From positions 1,798,001 through 1,862,000 of the forward strand of contig OY969802.1 in the NCBI GenBank assembly GCA_963703235.1: 64,000 nucleotides of DNA, given 5' to 3'. The notes beneath the pieces are model-generated. The model searched no databases, was not told the DNA's origin, and was given only the letters and a program-made list of their open reading frames with translations. The stretch comes from VRUE01 sp963703235. Lineage in GTDB: Bacteria > Actinomycetota > Thermoleophilia > Solirubrobacterales > 70-9. Position numbers and translations under genes: made by a program. Shown piece after piece: positions 44,800 to 53,919 of this stretch (position 1 is its first letter; each line of letters begins with the position of its first letter).

Positions 44800-45504
44800 T
44801 CAGGCCTCCGGCAGGGCGAAGAAGGCGACGGCGGCGAAGTGGGCGGCGGCGGCGAGGATGACGAAGAGGTGGAAGACCTCGTGGTAGCCGAAGACGCGCG
44901 GGTTGGGGTTGGGCCGCTGGGTGGCGTAGACGATGGCGCCGGCGGTGTAGAGGAGACCGCCGGCGGCGACCAGCAGGGTGCCGGCGGCGCCCATTTCGCT
45001 CCATAGCGCCGGGAAGGGGATAACCGCGATCCAGCCCAGCGAGAGGTAGACGAGCGCCGCCACCCATTTCGGGTGCTCGATCCAGAGGATCTCGACGACC
45101 GCCCCGGCGACGGCGCCGACCCAGACGGCGACGAGGATCGCGTCGGCAAGGGCGCCGTCCAGCGCCAGCAGCGCGAAGGGCGTGTAGGTGCCGGCGATGA
45201 GGAAGAAGATCATCGAGTGATCCAGCCGGCGCATCCAGCGGCGCAGGTCCGGCCGCTTCCAGTCGACGCGGTGGTAGAGAGCGCTGGTGCCGAGCAGGGC
45301 CGAGAGGCTGGCGGCGTAGATGGCGACGGCCAGAGTCGCCCGCGGGGTCTCGGCGGCGGCGATCAGGGCGACGCCGAGCCCGAGCGAGACGAAGAAGGCC
45401 CACTCGTGCGAGACGCCCCGCAGCTTCGGTTTGACCGCCGCTACCGCGTCGGATGCAATTTCCTTTGCAGATTCCGCCTTTTCGGCGGCCCTTGCCCGCA
45501 CCAT
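44800..45504 (-). CDS. Hemolysin III family membrane protein
   Basis: 234 aa from the ATG at 45504; TATGGT (45519-45514) lies 9 nt upstream, supporting a leaderless start rather than the longer frame to 45567. After a charged N-terminal helix there are seven membrane segments with family signatures LLGTSALYHRVDWKRPDLRRWMRRLDH, FFLIAGTYTPF and the C-terminal FHLFVILAAAAHF. HlyIII/TrhA proteins belong to the PAQR-like superfamily with conserved His metal ligands; true hemolysin activity is not implied. Confidence 0.88.
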   Translation of the reverse strand: MVRARAAEKAESAKEIASDAVAAVKPKLRGVSHEWAFFVSLGLGVALIAAAETPRATLAVAIYAASLSALLGTSALYHRVDWKRPDLRRWMRRLDHSMIFFLIAGTYTPFALLALDGALADAILVAVWVGAVAGAVVEILWIEHPKWVAALVYLSLGWIAVIPFPALWSEMGAAGTLLVAAGGLLYTAGAIVYATQRPNPNPRVFGYHEVFHLFVILAAAAHFAAVAFFALPEA

Positions 45505-45513
45505 CTTCTTGTC

Positions 45514-45519
45514 ACCATA
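45514..45519 (-). promoter_or_regulatory. -10 element for the hemolysin III family gene
   Basis: TATGGT on the minus strand, 9 nt before the ATG at 45504; no Shine-Dalgarno. Confidence 0.45.
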
Positions 45520-45635
45520 GAGGAGAAAGGCGCGAAATCTGCGGCGTTTGCGGGGTCCTCCGCACAAAAGTGCGTCCGGCCTGTCAACGATCCTGGATAG
45601 CTCCCCCCAAAAGCCGCCCCGAGAGGAGAAGTTCG

Positions 45636-48464
45636 ATGTCCAAGACCGCCACCAGCGCTTCCAAAACCGGTCTCCAGGGGCTGGCGATCGAGCGCAGATT
45701 CTCCTCCCCCGGCACGCATCCCTTCGACGAGATCGAGTGGGAGCTGCGCGATGCGGTGATCGGCGATCCCGAGCAGCCGGCCTTCGCCCAGCGCGAGGTC
45801 GAGTTCCCGGTGAGCTGGTCGCAGAACGCGACCAACATCGTCGCCCAGAAGTACTTCCGCGGGCAGTTGGGGAGCGAGAAGCGGGAGCGCTCGGTGAAAG
45901 AGATGATCGGCCGGGTCGCCGGGACGATCTCCGAGTGGGGGCGCGAGGGGGGCTACTTCGCCAGCGATGAGGACGCCGAGGCCTTCGAGGCCGAGCTGAC
46001 CTCGATCCTGCTCAACCAGAAGGCGGCCTTCAACTCGCCGGTCTGGTTCAACGTCGGCTTCGAGGAGCAGCCGCAGTGCTCGGCCTGCTTCATCCTCAGC
46101 GTCGAGGACAACATCGAGTCGATCCTCGACTGGAACACCAAGGAGGGGATGATCTTCCGTGGCGGCTCCGGCTCGGGGATCAACCTCTCGAGGATCCGCA
46201 GCTCCAAGGAGCAGCTCTCAAAGGGCGGCCTGGCCTCGGGGCCGGTCAGCTTCATGCGCGGCGCCGACGCCTGGGCGGGGACGATCAAGTCCGGCGGCAA
46301 GACGCGGCGCGCCGCCAAGATGGTCGTGCTCGACGTCGACCACCCCGACATCGTGGACTTCATCTGGTGCAAGGCCAAAGAGGAGGAGAAGGCGGCGGCG
46401 CTGCGCGACGCCGGCTTCGACATGCGGCTCGACAGCGACTCCTTCCACTCCATCCAGTACCAGAACGCCAACAACTCGGTGCGGGTGACCGATGAGTTCA
46501 TGGAGGCGGTCGAGGCGGGCGAGGACTGGCACCTGACCGCGCGCACCACCGGCGAGGCGATCGAGACGCTGCCGGCGCGCGAGCTGATGAACCAGATCGC
46601 CGACGCGGCTTGGCGCTGCGCCGATCCGGGCGTCCAGTACGACACGATCATCAACCGCTGGCACACCTGCCCGGAGTCGGGGCGGATCAACGCCTCCAAC
46701 CCCTGCAGCGAGTACATGCACGTCGACGACTCGGCCTGCAACCTGGCCTCGCTCAACCTGATGAAGTTCCGCCGCGAGGACGGGTCGTTCGACGTCGAGG
46801 ACTTCCAGCACGCGGTCGACGTCGTCTTCCTCGCGCAGGAGATCGTCGTCGGCTGCTCCAGCTACCCGACCGAGCAGATCGCCGAGAACGCCAACGCCTT
46901 CCGCCAGCTCGGCCTCGGCTACGCCAACCTAGGCGCCCTGCTGATGTCCGACGGCCTCCCTTACGACTCCGACGAGGGCCGCCACGTCGCCGCCGCGATT
47001 ACGGCGTTGATGACCGGCCGCGCCTACCGCCAGTCGGCGTTGATCGCCGCCGAGGCGACCGGGCCCTACGACGAGTACGAGAAGAACCGCGAGGCCCACA
47101 ACGGCGTCATGCGGATGCACCGCGACGCCGCCTACGACGTTCCCACCGTAGGGATCAAGGGCGAGCTGCTGGAGGCGGCGCAGGGGGCCTGGGACGAGGC
47201 GGTCGAGCTGGGCGAGGAGCACGGCTACCGCAACGCGCAGGCGACGGTGCTGGCGCCGACCGGGACGATCAGCTTCCTGATGGACTGCGACACGACCGGG
47301 ATCGAGCCCGACTTCTCGCTGGTCAAGTTCAAGGAGCTGGTCGGCGGCGGGCAGATGACGATCGTCAACAAATCGGTGCCGCTGGCGCTGCGCACGCTCG
47401 GCTACGCCGAGCCGCAGGTCGAGCAGATCGACGCCTACATCGCCGAGCAGAGCACGATCGTCGGCGCGCCGGGCCTGAAGGACGAGCACCTGCCGGTCTT
47501 CGACGTCGCGGTCGGCGAGCGGGCCATCTCGCACACCGGCCACATCGACATGATGGCGGCGACCCAGCCCTTCATCTCGGGCGCGATCTCGAAGACGGTC
47601 AACCTGCCGCAGAGCGCGACGGTCGAGGACATCGCCGACGCCTACACGCGCGGCTGGAAGGGCGGCCTCAAGGCCCTCGCCATCTACCGCGACGGCTCGA
47701 AGACGGCGCAGGCGCTGCGCACCGACGCCCAGGACGAGAAGGAGGCCGAGGCGGCGCTCGTCGCGGCGCCGCCGGAGCGCAAGCGGATGCCGCGCGAGCG
47801 CGAGTCGATCACCCACAAGTTCTGGATCGCCGGCCACGAGGGCTACATCACCGCCGGCAAGTACGAGGACGGCTCGGTCGGCGAGATCTTCCTCACCGAC
47901 ATCGGCAAGGAGGGCTCGACGATGCGGGGGCTGCTGAACGCCTTCGCGACGGCGATCTCGATCGGGCTCCAGTACGGCGTCCCGCTCGAGGTCTTCGTGC
48001 GCAAGTTCAGCTACATGCGCTTCGAGCCGGAGGGGATGACGCAGAACCCGGAGATCCCCTTCGCCAAATCGATGCCGGACTACATCATGCGCTGGCTGGC
48101 GAGCCGCTTCGTCGAGGACACCGAGACGCTGGAGGACCTCGGCATCCTCACCGACGAGGTGCGGGCCAAGCGCGACGCCGAGACGAGCCAGCTCGGGCTC
48201 GGAATCGCCACCGGCGACACCGCCGGCCCGGCCAACGGCGGAGCCAAGCCCGGTAACGGGAACGGCGGCAACGGCGCCGAGAAGAAGGCGCCGGGCAAGG
48301 GCGTGCCGGCGGCAGAGGCGATGACCGAAACCCCGCCGGTGGTCCCGGCCAAGATGTCCGGCCTGGAGCTCGGCCCGGCCTGCGAGCAGTGCGGCGGCAT
48401 GATGCAGCGAACGGGATCCTGCTACACGTGCAGCAGCTGCGGCAATAACACCGGCTGCGGCTGA
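45636..48464 (+). CDS. nrdJ: Adenosylcobalamin-dependent (class II) ribonucleotide reductase
   Basis: 942 aa from the ATG at 45636 with an AGGAGA Shine-Dalgarno 8 nt upstream. Motifs: QCSACF (Cys148/Cys151), radical-site NPCSE (Asn355, Cys357, Glu359), PTGTISFLMDCDTTGIEPDF, and a C-terminal Cys-rich redox tail CEQCGGMMQRTGSCYTCSSCG preceded by a Gly/Asn/Lys-rich linker. Reduces ribonucleotides to deoxyribonucleotides using adenosylcobalamin to make the thiyl radical. The 131-bp upstream gap shows no cobalamin riboswitch core that I can recognise. No NrdR-type regulator gene in the window. Confidence 0.95.
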   Translation: MSKTATSASKTGLQGLAIERRFSSPGTHPFDEIEWELRDAVIGDPEQPAFAQREVEFPVSWSQNATNIVAQKYFRGQLGSEKRERSVKEMIGRVAGTISEWGREGGYFASDEDAEAFEAELTSILLNQKAAFNSPVWFNVGFEEQPQCSACFILSVEDNIESILDWNTKEGMIFRGGSGSGINLSRIRSSKEQLSKGGLASGPVSFMRGADAWAGTIKSGGKTRRAAKMVVLDVDHPDIVDFIWCKAKEEEKAAALRDAGFDMRLDSDSFHSIQYQNANNSVRVTDEFMEAVEAGEDWHLTARTTGEAIETLPARELMNQIADAAWRCADPGVQYDTIINRWHTCPESGRINASNPCSEYMHVDDSACNLASLNLMKFRREDGSFDVEDFQHAVDVVFLAQEIVVGCSSYPTEQIAENANAFRQLGLGYANLGALLMSDGLPYDSDEGRHVAAAITALMTGRAYRQSALIAAEATGPYDEYEKNREAHNGVMRMHRDAAYDVPTVGIKGELLEAAQGAWDEAVELGEEHGYRNAQATVLAPTGTISFLMDCDTTGIEPDFSLVKFKELVGGGQMTIVNKSVPLALRTLGYAEPQVEQIDAYIAEQSTIVGAPGLKDEHLPVFDVAVGERAISHTGHIDMMAATQPFISGAISKTVNLPQSATVEDIADAYTRGWKGGLKALAIYRDGSKTAQALRTDAQDEKEAEAALVAAPPERKRMPRERESITHKFWIAGHEGYITAGKYEDGSVGEIFLTDIGKEGSTMRGLLNAFATAISIGLQYGVPLEVFVRKFSYMRFEPEGMTQNPEIPFAKSMPDYIMRWLASRFVEDTETLEDLGILTDEVRAKRDAETSQLGLGIATGDTAGPANGGAKPGNGNGGNGAEKKAPGKGVPAAEAMTETPPVVPAKMSGLELGPACEQCGGMMQRTGSCYTCSSCGNNTGCG

Positions 48465-48600
48465 TCTGAGGGCGCCTAGCTATAGCTTGCCGCGGGCGGC
48501 CTTTGAGGGGTCGAAGGGGTCGCAGTGCGCTCGCTTGGGCGTCGGCGCCAGGCACGTCCCGATCCATCAGTCGGCCTCCGCGGGTCGTCCTCCATGAGGT

Positions 48601-48624
48601 ATACCCCTAGGGGGTATGTATAGT
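48601..48624. promoter_or_regulatory. CsoR-type operator and -10 box
   Basis: ATACCCC-TAG-GGGGTAT (48601-48617) is a perfect 7-bp-arm inverted repeat with the G/C tract and TA-rich ends typical of CsoR operators. TATAGT (48619-48624) follows, 8 nt before the ATG of the DUF4396 gene. A CsoR-type repressor is encoded in the same operon, so copper-type derepression is likely. The rest of the 168-bp gap after nrdJ shows nothing else. Confidence 0.75.
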
Positions 48625-48632
48625 CCTATCCC

Positions 48633-49223
48633 ATGGATGCCGCCACTCACACCCACGATCATCACCCTCACCACCACGAGATGCCGACCGAGGGAGCGGC
48701 CCTTACCGCTGTCGCGATCAGCGCCACCCTGCACTGCCTGACCGGCTGCGCGATCGGCGAGGTGACGGGAGTGGCGCTCGGCACCGCGCTCGGCTTCTCG
48801 GACGCCGCCACGATCGCCCTCGCGATCGCCCTCGCCTTTCTCTTCGGCTACGCCCTCACCAGCCTGCCGCTGCTCCGAGCCGGGCTGGCGCTCTCGGCGG
48901 TGGTCCCGATCGCCCTCGCCTCCGACACGCTCAGCATCGCGACGATGGAGATCGTCGACAACGCGATCATCGTCGCCATCCCCGGCGCGATGGACGCCGG
49001 TCTCGACTCGCTCCTCTTCTGGGGCAGCCTCGCCTTCGCCCTGGTCGTCGCCGGCGCCGTCGCGATGCCGGTCAACCGCTGGCTGATCGCCCGCGGCAAG
49101 GGACACGTCGCGGTCCATGAAACGGGCATCCACGGCGGGCCGCCGATCCCCCTCGTGGCGGCGGTCACCGCCGTCGCCGCTGTCTTCGGCGTCGCCGTCC
49201 TTCTCGCGGAGGTACTCTCCTGA
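48633..49223 (+). CDS. DUF4396 membrane protein with a His-rich N-terminus
   Basis: 196 aa. Residues 5-15 are His-rich (HTHDHHPHHHE), a likely metal-binding tail. Four to five membrane segments follow, with CLTGCAIGEVTG near the start and a DNAIIVAIPGAMDAGL loop, as in DUF4396 proteins. Cotranscribed with a CsoR-family regulator 58 bp downstream and preceded by a CsoR-type operator, so a role in copper handling is inferred; transport direction is unknown. Leaderless-type start. Confidence 0.85.
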   Translation: MDAATHTHDHHPHHHEMPTEGAALTAVAISATLHCLTGCAIGEVTGVALGTALGFSDAATIALAIALAFLFGYALTSLPLLRAGLALSAVVPIALASDTLSIATMEIVDNAIIVAIPGAMDAGLDSLLFWGSLAFALVVAGAVAMPVNRWLIARGKGHVAVHETGIHGGPPIPLVAAVTAVAAVFGVAVLLAEVLS

Positions 49224-49281
49224 TGGGCTGTGGCGGCTTTCCGCTGATATTCATCGGTAACTCGCCACAGGGGGAAACTCG

Positions 49282-49575
49282 ATGAGCGACGCGATCGAGA
49301 CCCGTGGCTATACCGAGAACAAGCACGCCGTGCTCAAGCGCCTGCGCCGGATCGAGGGGCAGGTGCGGGGAGTCGAGCGGATGGTCGAGGAGGACCGCTA
49401 CTGCATCGACGTCGTCACCCAGGTCACCGCGATCCAGGCCGCGCTCGACAAGGTGGCGCTGGAGCTGCTCGGCGACCACGCCTCCCACTGCGTGGTCGGC
49501 GCAGCCGAAGCCGATCAGCCGGCGCGGACCGAGGAGCTGATGGGCGCCGTCAAGCGCCTGCTGCGGCACGGCTGA
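49282..49575 (+). CDS. csoR: CsoR-family metal-sensing repressor
   Basis: 97 aa. DUF156/CsoR fold: RLRRIEGQVRGVERMVEEDRYC. The Cu(I) ligands Cys41, His66 and Cys70 (YCIDVVTQ, DHASHC) are all present, favouring copper over nickel or formaldehyde sensors. AGGGGGAA Shine-Dalgarno. Binds operators such as 48601-48617 and releases on metal binding. Confidence 0.9.
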   Translation: MSDAIETRGYTENKHAVLKRLRRIEGQVRGVERMVEEDRYCIDVVTQVTAIQAALDKVALELLGDHASHCVVGAAEADQPARTEELMGAVKRLLRHG

Positions 49576-49659
49576 CGGCCGGCGCATATCTGCGTCCTCG
49601 GTCGCTCGCGTGCAGAGCACGCCACGCTCCCTGCGTCCTTGATCTGCTTGGCCGCAGGC

Positions 49660-52209
49660 CTACTCGTATTGCAATGCCTGCAGGACGTCCAGCCGCGACG
49701 CTCGCCGGGCCGGGGCGATCGCCGCGATCACGCCAGCGAGAGCCGCAAAGACGAGCAGCAAGACCAGGATCCCGACCGGGTACGAGAGAGCGAAGCCTTC
49801 GTCCTCGAGCGGCTGCGCGATCAGCGCCGCGAAGATCACGCCGATCACCATCCCCAGCAGGGCGCCGATCAGCGCCGTGATCACCGCCTCGTAGCGGATC
49901 ATCGTCCGCACCTGGCGCCGCGACATGCCGATCGCCCGCAGCATCCCCAGCTCGCGGGTGCGCTCGTGGATCGAGAGGGCCAGCGTGTTGGCGATGCCGA
50001 ACAGGGAGACGATCACCGCCAGCGCCAGCAGGGCGTAGATCAGGCCGAGCAGCTGGTTGATCTGTTCTTCCTGGTTTTCCTTCAGTTCCTGCTGGTTGCG
50101 AACCTCGATCACCGGGAAGTCGCGGTCCATCGCCTCGATCAGCCCCGCCTGGACCCTGGCTGCGCTGGCGCCGGGAGCGAGCTTGACGAAGTCGAGCACG
50201 TCGTCGCGCTGGTCGAAGGCGGTCGCCATCAGCCGCTGGGTGACGATCGCGCCGCCGAACAGTTCGGCCTTGTCTTCGTACTCGCCGACGACCCGCAGGC
50301 GGGGTTTGGCGCCGATCTGGGTCAGGAAACCGACCTCGTCGCCGAGCTCGAGGTCGTTGTCGGAGGCGAGGGACTTGTCGACGATCGCCTCGCGCTCGCC
50401 GAGCGTGCGCAGCGTCTCCGGCCCACCCTCGGTCCAGTCGACGTCGATCACCGCGCCGGCGTCCCGATCGAGCGCCGAGACGCGCTCGTTGCCGCCTCCG
50501 TCGAGCAGCTTCGCCTGGGTGGCGCGCATCGTCGAGACCAGCTCGACGCCGGGCACCTGGCGGGCGACGCTGGCGGCGCGGGGAGAGATCGGCGAGAAGC
50601 CGTCGGTGTTCTGCAGCACCAGCTCGCCCTGGAAGCTCTCGTCGACCGCGGTCGCGATCGAGCTTTTGATGCCGGCGGCGAAGACGGTGACGAAGGCGAC
50701 GACGGCGAGCCCGATCATCAGCGCCGCCGCCGTGACCGCGGTGCGGGCCGGGTTGCGCTGGGTGTTCTCGCGAGCGAGGCGGCCGGTGAGGCGGCGCAGC
50801 AGCTCCAGTGGCCTGCCCGCAAACGAGGCGAGCGGCCGCACCAGGCGGGGGCTGAAGAGGGAGACGCCGAGCAGGACCGCGACCGCGCCAGCGCCAAGCA
50901 GTTGGGCGCCGGTGCCGCCGCTGGCGCCGCCGAAGAGACCGACCAGGACCATCGCCAGGCCGACGACCCCAAGCAGGACCGCGAGCCCCGCGTAGACGAG
51001 CCCGCGTCGGCGGCTGCGCGGCAGCTCCAACGCCTGCAGGGCGGCGATCGGGGGCACCCGCGTCGCCCGCAGCGCCGGCACCAGCGAGGAGACGAGGGTG
51101 ACGACGATCCCGATCGCCAGCGAGGCGACGATGGTGCGGTCCTTGGTGACCAGCGCCGTGGTCGGCAGGTCGATCCCGATCGCGACGAAGAGCGCGTTGA
51201 GGCCGGTGGCGGTCGCGTAGCCGCCGGCGAGGCCGAGCAGCGCCCCCAGCAGGCCGATCGCCAGCGCCTCGACCACGACCGAGGTGAGGATCTGGCCGCG
51301 GGCGGCGCCCAGCGTCCGCAGCATCCCGAACTCGGTGATCCGCTGGGCGACGGTGATCGAGAAGGTGTTGAAGATCAGGAAGGCGCCGACGAAGAGGGCG
51401 ACGAAGGCGAAGACGAGGAGGGCGATGCGGAGGAAACCGAGGTCGCTGCGGATCTGGTCGGAGTTGCGTTCGGAGTTCTCCTTCGCCGTCTCGACCAGGA
51501 CCGAGGGGGGCGCGATCTCCTGGACCCGCCGCTTCAGCGTCGCTTCGGAGACGCCGTCGGTGGCGGCGATCAGGATCTGGTCGAATTCGCCGCGCTTGTC
51601 GGTGATCCGCTGCGCCTCGGGCAGGATCAGGCCGGCGATGCTGGCGCCGCCCCAGGACGCGTCGCCGAGCTTGGTCAGCCCGACGACGCGGTAGGCCCTG
51701 ACCCGTTCGACCGAGGCCAGCTTGAGCGTGTCGCCGAGCTCGATCCCGTCCTCTGCGGCGGCGCCGTCGTCGAGGGTGACCTCGGTGGCGTCGCGCGGCG
51801 GCCGGCCCTCGACGTAGGTCTGCGTTTCGAGCGCCTCGGGCAGGATCGAGGTGATGAACTTGGGCGCGAACTGGGAGCCGATCTGCTCGTTCTCGGCGTC
51901 GAAGAAGGCGCCGGTCGTGAAAATCTGCCCCGACGCCACGCGGACGCCCTCCACCCGCCTCACCTGCGGCAGCAGCGCGGCCTCGAAGCTCGGCACCTCG
52001 CCGGTTTCCTGCCGCACCTCGTCTCTGGCGGTGATGACGACGTCGGTCTTCGCCAGCGAGTCTTCGAAGATTTCGTCGAAGGCGGCGAAGGTGGTGTCGG
52101 TGAGGATGTAGGTGCCGGCGACGAAGGCGACGCCGATCACCACGGCCAGCGCCGTCATCAGGGCACGGACCTTGCGGGCCCAGAGGCTCTTGACGGCTAA
52201 GCCGCGCAC
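49660..52209 (-). CDS. ABC transporter permease with two FtsX domains
   Basis: 849 aa. N-terminal membrane helix (about 16-38), a large extracytoplasmic domain, three helices in the first FtsX unit (about 270-405), a hydrophobic pair (about 425-465), then a second membrane helix, periplasmic-type domain and C-terminal FtsX unit (about 715-845). The pattern ITEFGMLRTLGAARGQIL recurs as TRELGMLRAIGMSRRQV. Belongs to the MacB/LolC-like type VII ABC class, usually exporting lipoproteins, peptides or antibiotics by mechanotransmission. Starts 9 bp after its ATPase partner. Long open frames on other strands here are shadows. Confidence 0.92.
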   Translation of the reverse strand: MRGLAVKSLWARKVRALMTALAVVIGVAFVAGTYILTDTTFAAFDEIFEDSLAKTDVVITARDEVRQETGEVPSFEAALLPQVRRVEGVRVASGQIFTTGAFFDAENEQIGSQFAPKFITSILPEALETQTYVEGRPPRDATEVTLDDGAAAEDGIELGDTLKLASVERVRAYRVVGLTKLGDASWGGASIAGLILPEAQRITDKRGEFDQILIAATDGVSEATLKRRVQEIAPPSVLVETAKENSERNSDQIRSDLGFLRIALLVFAFVALFVGAFLIFNTFSITVAQRITEFGMLRTLGAARGQILTSVVVEALAIGLLGALLGLAGGYATATGLNALFVAIGIDLPTTALVTKDRTIVASLAIGIVVTLVSSLVPALRATRVPPIAALQALELPRSRRRGLVYAGLAVLLGVVGLAMVLVGLFGGASGGTGAQLLGAGAVAVLLGVSLFSPRLVRPLASFAGRPLELLRRLTGRLARENTQRNPARTAVTAAALMIGLAVVAFVTVFAAGIKSSIATAVDESFQGELVLQNTDGFSPISPRAASVARQVPGVELVSTMRATQAKLLDGGGNERVSALDRDAGAVIDVDWTEGGPETLRTLGEREAIVDKSLASDNDLELGDEVGFLTQIGAKPRLRVVGEYEDKAELFGGAIVTQRLMATAFDQRDDVLDFVKLAPGASAARVQAGLIEAMDRDFPVIEVRNQQELKENQEEQINQLLGLIYALLALAVIVSLFGIANTLALSIHERTRELGMLRAIGMSRRQVRTMIRYEAVITALIGALLGMVIGVIFAALIAQPLEDEGFALSYPVGILVLLLVFAALAGVIAAIAPARRASRLDVLQALQYE

Positions 52210-52218
52210 CTGCGAGGC

Positions 52219-52953
52219 CTAGTCGATCTGCTTCATCAGCTCGATCACGTCGCCGGTCGAGCCGGGAGCGGCGTCGTGGACGATGGCGCCGTCGCTGAGG
52301 GTGATCAGCCGGTCGGCGTGGGCGGCGGCGGCCGGATCGTGGGTGACCATGATCACCGTCTGGCCGAACTGGTCGACCGCCTGCCGCAGCAGCGCCAGCA
52401 CGTCGGCGCTGGCCTTCGAGTCGAGGTTGCCGGTCGGCTCGTCGGCGAAGACGACAGCCGGCTTGGAGACCAGGGCCCGGGCGACCGCGACCCGCTGCTG
52501 CTGTCCGCCCGAAAGCTCCGAGGGCCGGTGGGTGCGGCGGTCGCCAAGCCCGACGGTGTCGATCAGCTGCTCGAGCCACTGGCGGTCGGGCTTGCGACCG
52601 GCGATCGAGAGCGGCAACACCAGGTTCTCCTCGGCGGTGAGGACCGGCAGCAGGTTGAAGAACTGGAAGACAAAGCCAAGCTTGTCGCGGCGCAGCTTGG
52701 TCAGCTCGCCGTCGTCGAGGTGGGTGATGTCGCGCCCGTCAAGGACGACGGTGCCCGCGGTCGGCCGGTCGAGCCCGGCGAGGATGTGCATCAGGGTCGA
52801 CTTGCCGGAGCCGGACGGTCCCATGATCGCGGTGAAGCGGCCGCGCTCGAAGCCGGTGCTGATGTCGACCAGGGCATCGACCGCGGCGGCGCCCTCGCCG
52901 AAGCGGCGCGAGACGCCGTCGGCTTCGACCACCTGACCGTTGAGCTGGCTCAC
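52219..52953 (-). CDS. ABC transporter ATP-binding protein (LolD/MacB type)
   Basis: 244 aa from the GTG at 52953, where TACGGT (52966-52961) lies 7 nt upstream, indicating a leaderless start; the frame to 53322 is not coding. Walker A GPSGSGKST (45-53), signature LSGGQQQR, Walker B VVFADEPTGNLDSKAS, H-loop VTHD. The DEPTGNLDS form is typical of the LolD/MacB group. Forms the exporter with the FtsX-type permease immediately downstream. Confidence 0.93.
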   Translation of the reverse strand: MSQLNGQVVEADGVSRRFGEGAAAVDALVDISTGFERGRFTAIMGPSGSGKSTLMHILAGLDRPTAGTVVLDGRDITHLDDGELTKLRRDKLGFVFQFFNLLPVLTAEENLVLPLSIAGRKPDRQWLEQLIDTVGLGDRRTHRPSELSGGQQQRVAVARALVSKPAVVFADEPTGNLDSKASADVLALLRQAVDQFGQTVIMVTHDPAAAAHADRLITLSDGAIVHDAAPGSTGDVIELMKQID

Positions 52954-52979
52954 GTCCGGCACCGTATCGAGCCGTGCGG

Positions 52980-53096
52980 TTGGGCCGATCCGGGTGGGAG
53001 TTTCACTTAACTTTTCCCGAAGACAGGTTGTGGCTGTCCGCGAGCCTCGCTGCGGAAAAAGTACAAGACGTTCCACCCCCACCCGGATCGGCCCAA
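52980..53096. repeat. 19-bp perfect inverted repeat between divergent ABC and HAD genes
   Basis: TTGGGCCGATCCGGGTGGG at 52980-52998 is repeated as its exact reverse complement at 53078-53096, 79 bp apart. The right arm abuts TAGCCT (53097-53102), the -10 of the HAD gene 7 nt before its ATG. The left arm ends 13 bp before the ABC gene's TACGGT. The arms thus cover the -35 side of both promoters and could bind one shared regulator. Confidence 0.75.
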
Positions 53097-53109
53097 TAGC
53101 CTGGCGCGG

Positions 53110-53919
53110 ATGACGCTGGCGGACGAATTCGATGGGCTGCTGATCGACCTCGACGGGGTCGTCTGGGTCGGGCGGGAGCCGGTGCCCGGGGCGGCCGAAG
53201 CGCTGCGGGAGCTGAGGGACCGTGGCAAGGGGTTGGTCTTCGTCACCAACAACCCGGGCAAGCCGGCCGCCGCCTACGCCGAGCGGCTGCGGGAGGCGGG
53301 CGTCGAGGTCGGGGCCGAGCACGTCGTCACGGCCGGCGAAGCGACCGCCCGCCTGGCGGCGGAGAGGATCGGCGCGGGCGGCCGCGCCTTCGTGATCGGG
53401 GCGCCGGCCTTCCGCGAGGCGGTGGCTACCGCCGGATTCGAGCTATTCGAGAAAGCAGCTCCCAGCGGCGATGGCGGCCCCGAAATCGCCGCTGTGGACG
53501 CCGTCATCGTCTCGGGTCATCGCGAGTTCGACTACGCCGAGCTGTTCACCGCGACGCGGGCGCTGCAGGGGGGCGCTGCCTTCTTCGCGACCAGCCGCGA
53601 CCCGACGATGCCGATGCCGGGCGGCGCCTGGCCCGGCACCGGCGCCGTCCTGGCCGCGGTGGAGACGGCGAGCGGCGCCACGGCGGAGATCGGCGGCAAG
53701 CCCGAGCGCCACCTGTTCGACACCGCCCGCGAGCGGATCGGGGGAGCCGAACGGGTGGCGATGATCGGCGACCGGGTGTCCTCCGACATCGAGGGCGGCC
53801 GGCGCGCGGGGCTGGCGACGATCCTGGCCCTGAGCGGAGCGACGTCGCCCGAGGAGGCCGAGGCCGCCTCGCCCAAGCCCGACCATGTCATCGAGAACCT
53901 CGCCGACCTGCTGCGATGA
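53110..53919 (+). CDS. HAD-superfamily hydrolase, class IIA (NagD-like phosphatase)
   Basis: 269 aa. DIDGVVW-type motif LIDLDGVVW (Asp13, Asp15), VFVTNNPGKPAAAY, GGKPERHLF and GDRVSSDIEGGRRAGL. NagD/NPDase-like phosphatases dephosphorylate small phosphate esters such as nucleotides, glycolate or p-nitrophenyl phosphate in assays; substrate here unknown. Leaderless-type start (TAGCCT, 7 nt). Overlaps the MFS gene by ATGA. Confidence 0.9.
   Translation: MTLADEFDGLLIDLDGVVWVGREPVPGAAEALRELRDRGKGLVFVTNNPGKPAAAYAERLREAGVEVGAEHVVTAGEATARLAAERIGAGGRAFVIGAPAFREAVATAGFELFEKAAPSGDGGPEIAAVDAVIVSGHREFDYAELFTATRALQGGAAFFATSRDPTMPMPGGAWPGTGAVLAAVETASGATAEIGGKPERHLFDTARERIGGAERVAMIGDRVSSDIEGGRRAGLATILALSGATSPEEAEAASPKPDHVIENLADLLR

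Noticed and set aside
45505..45635. Cobalamin riboswitch before nrdJ
   Set aside because: Expected for some class II reductases, but no conserved B12-box-like core seen; only a small CGCAC-AAAA-GTGCG hairpin.
49550..52579. Two long alternative frames over the ABC permease
   Set aside because: Arg/Asp-rich shadows. The 849-aa frame has clear FtsX helices.
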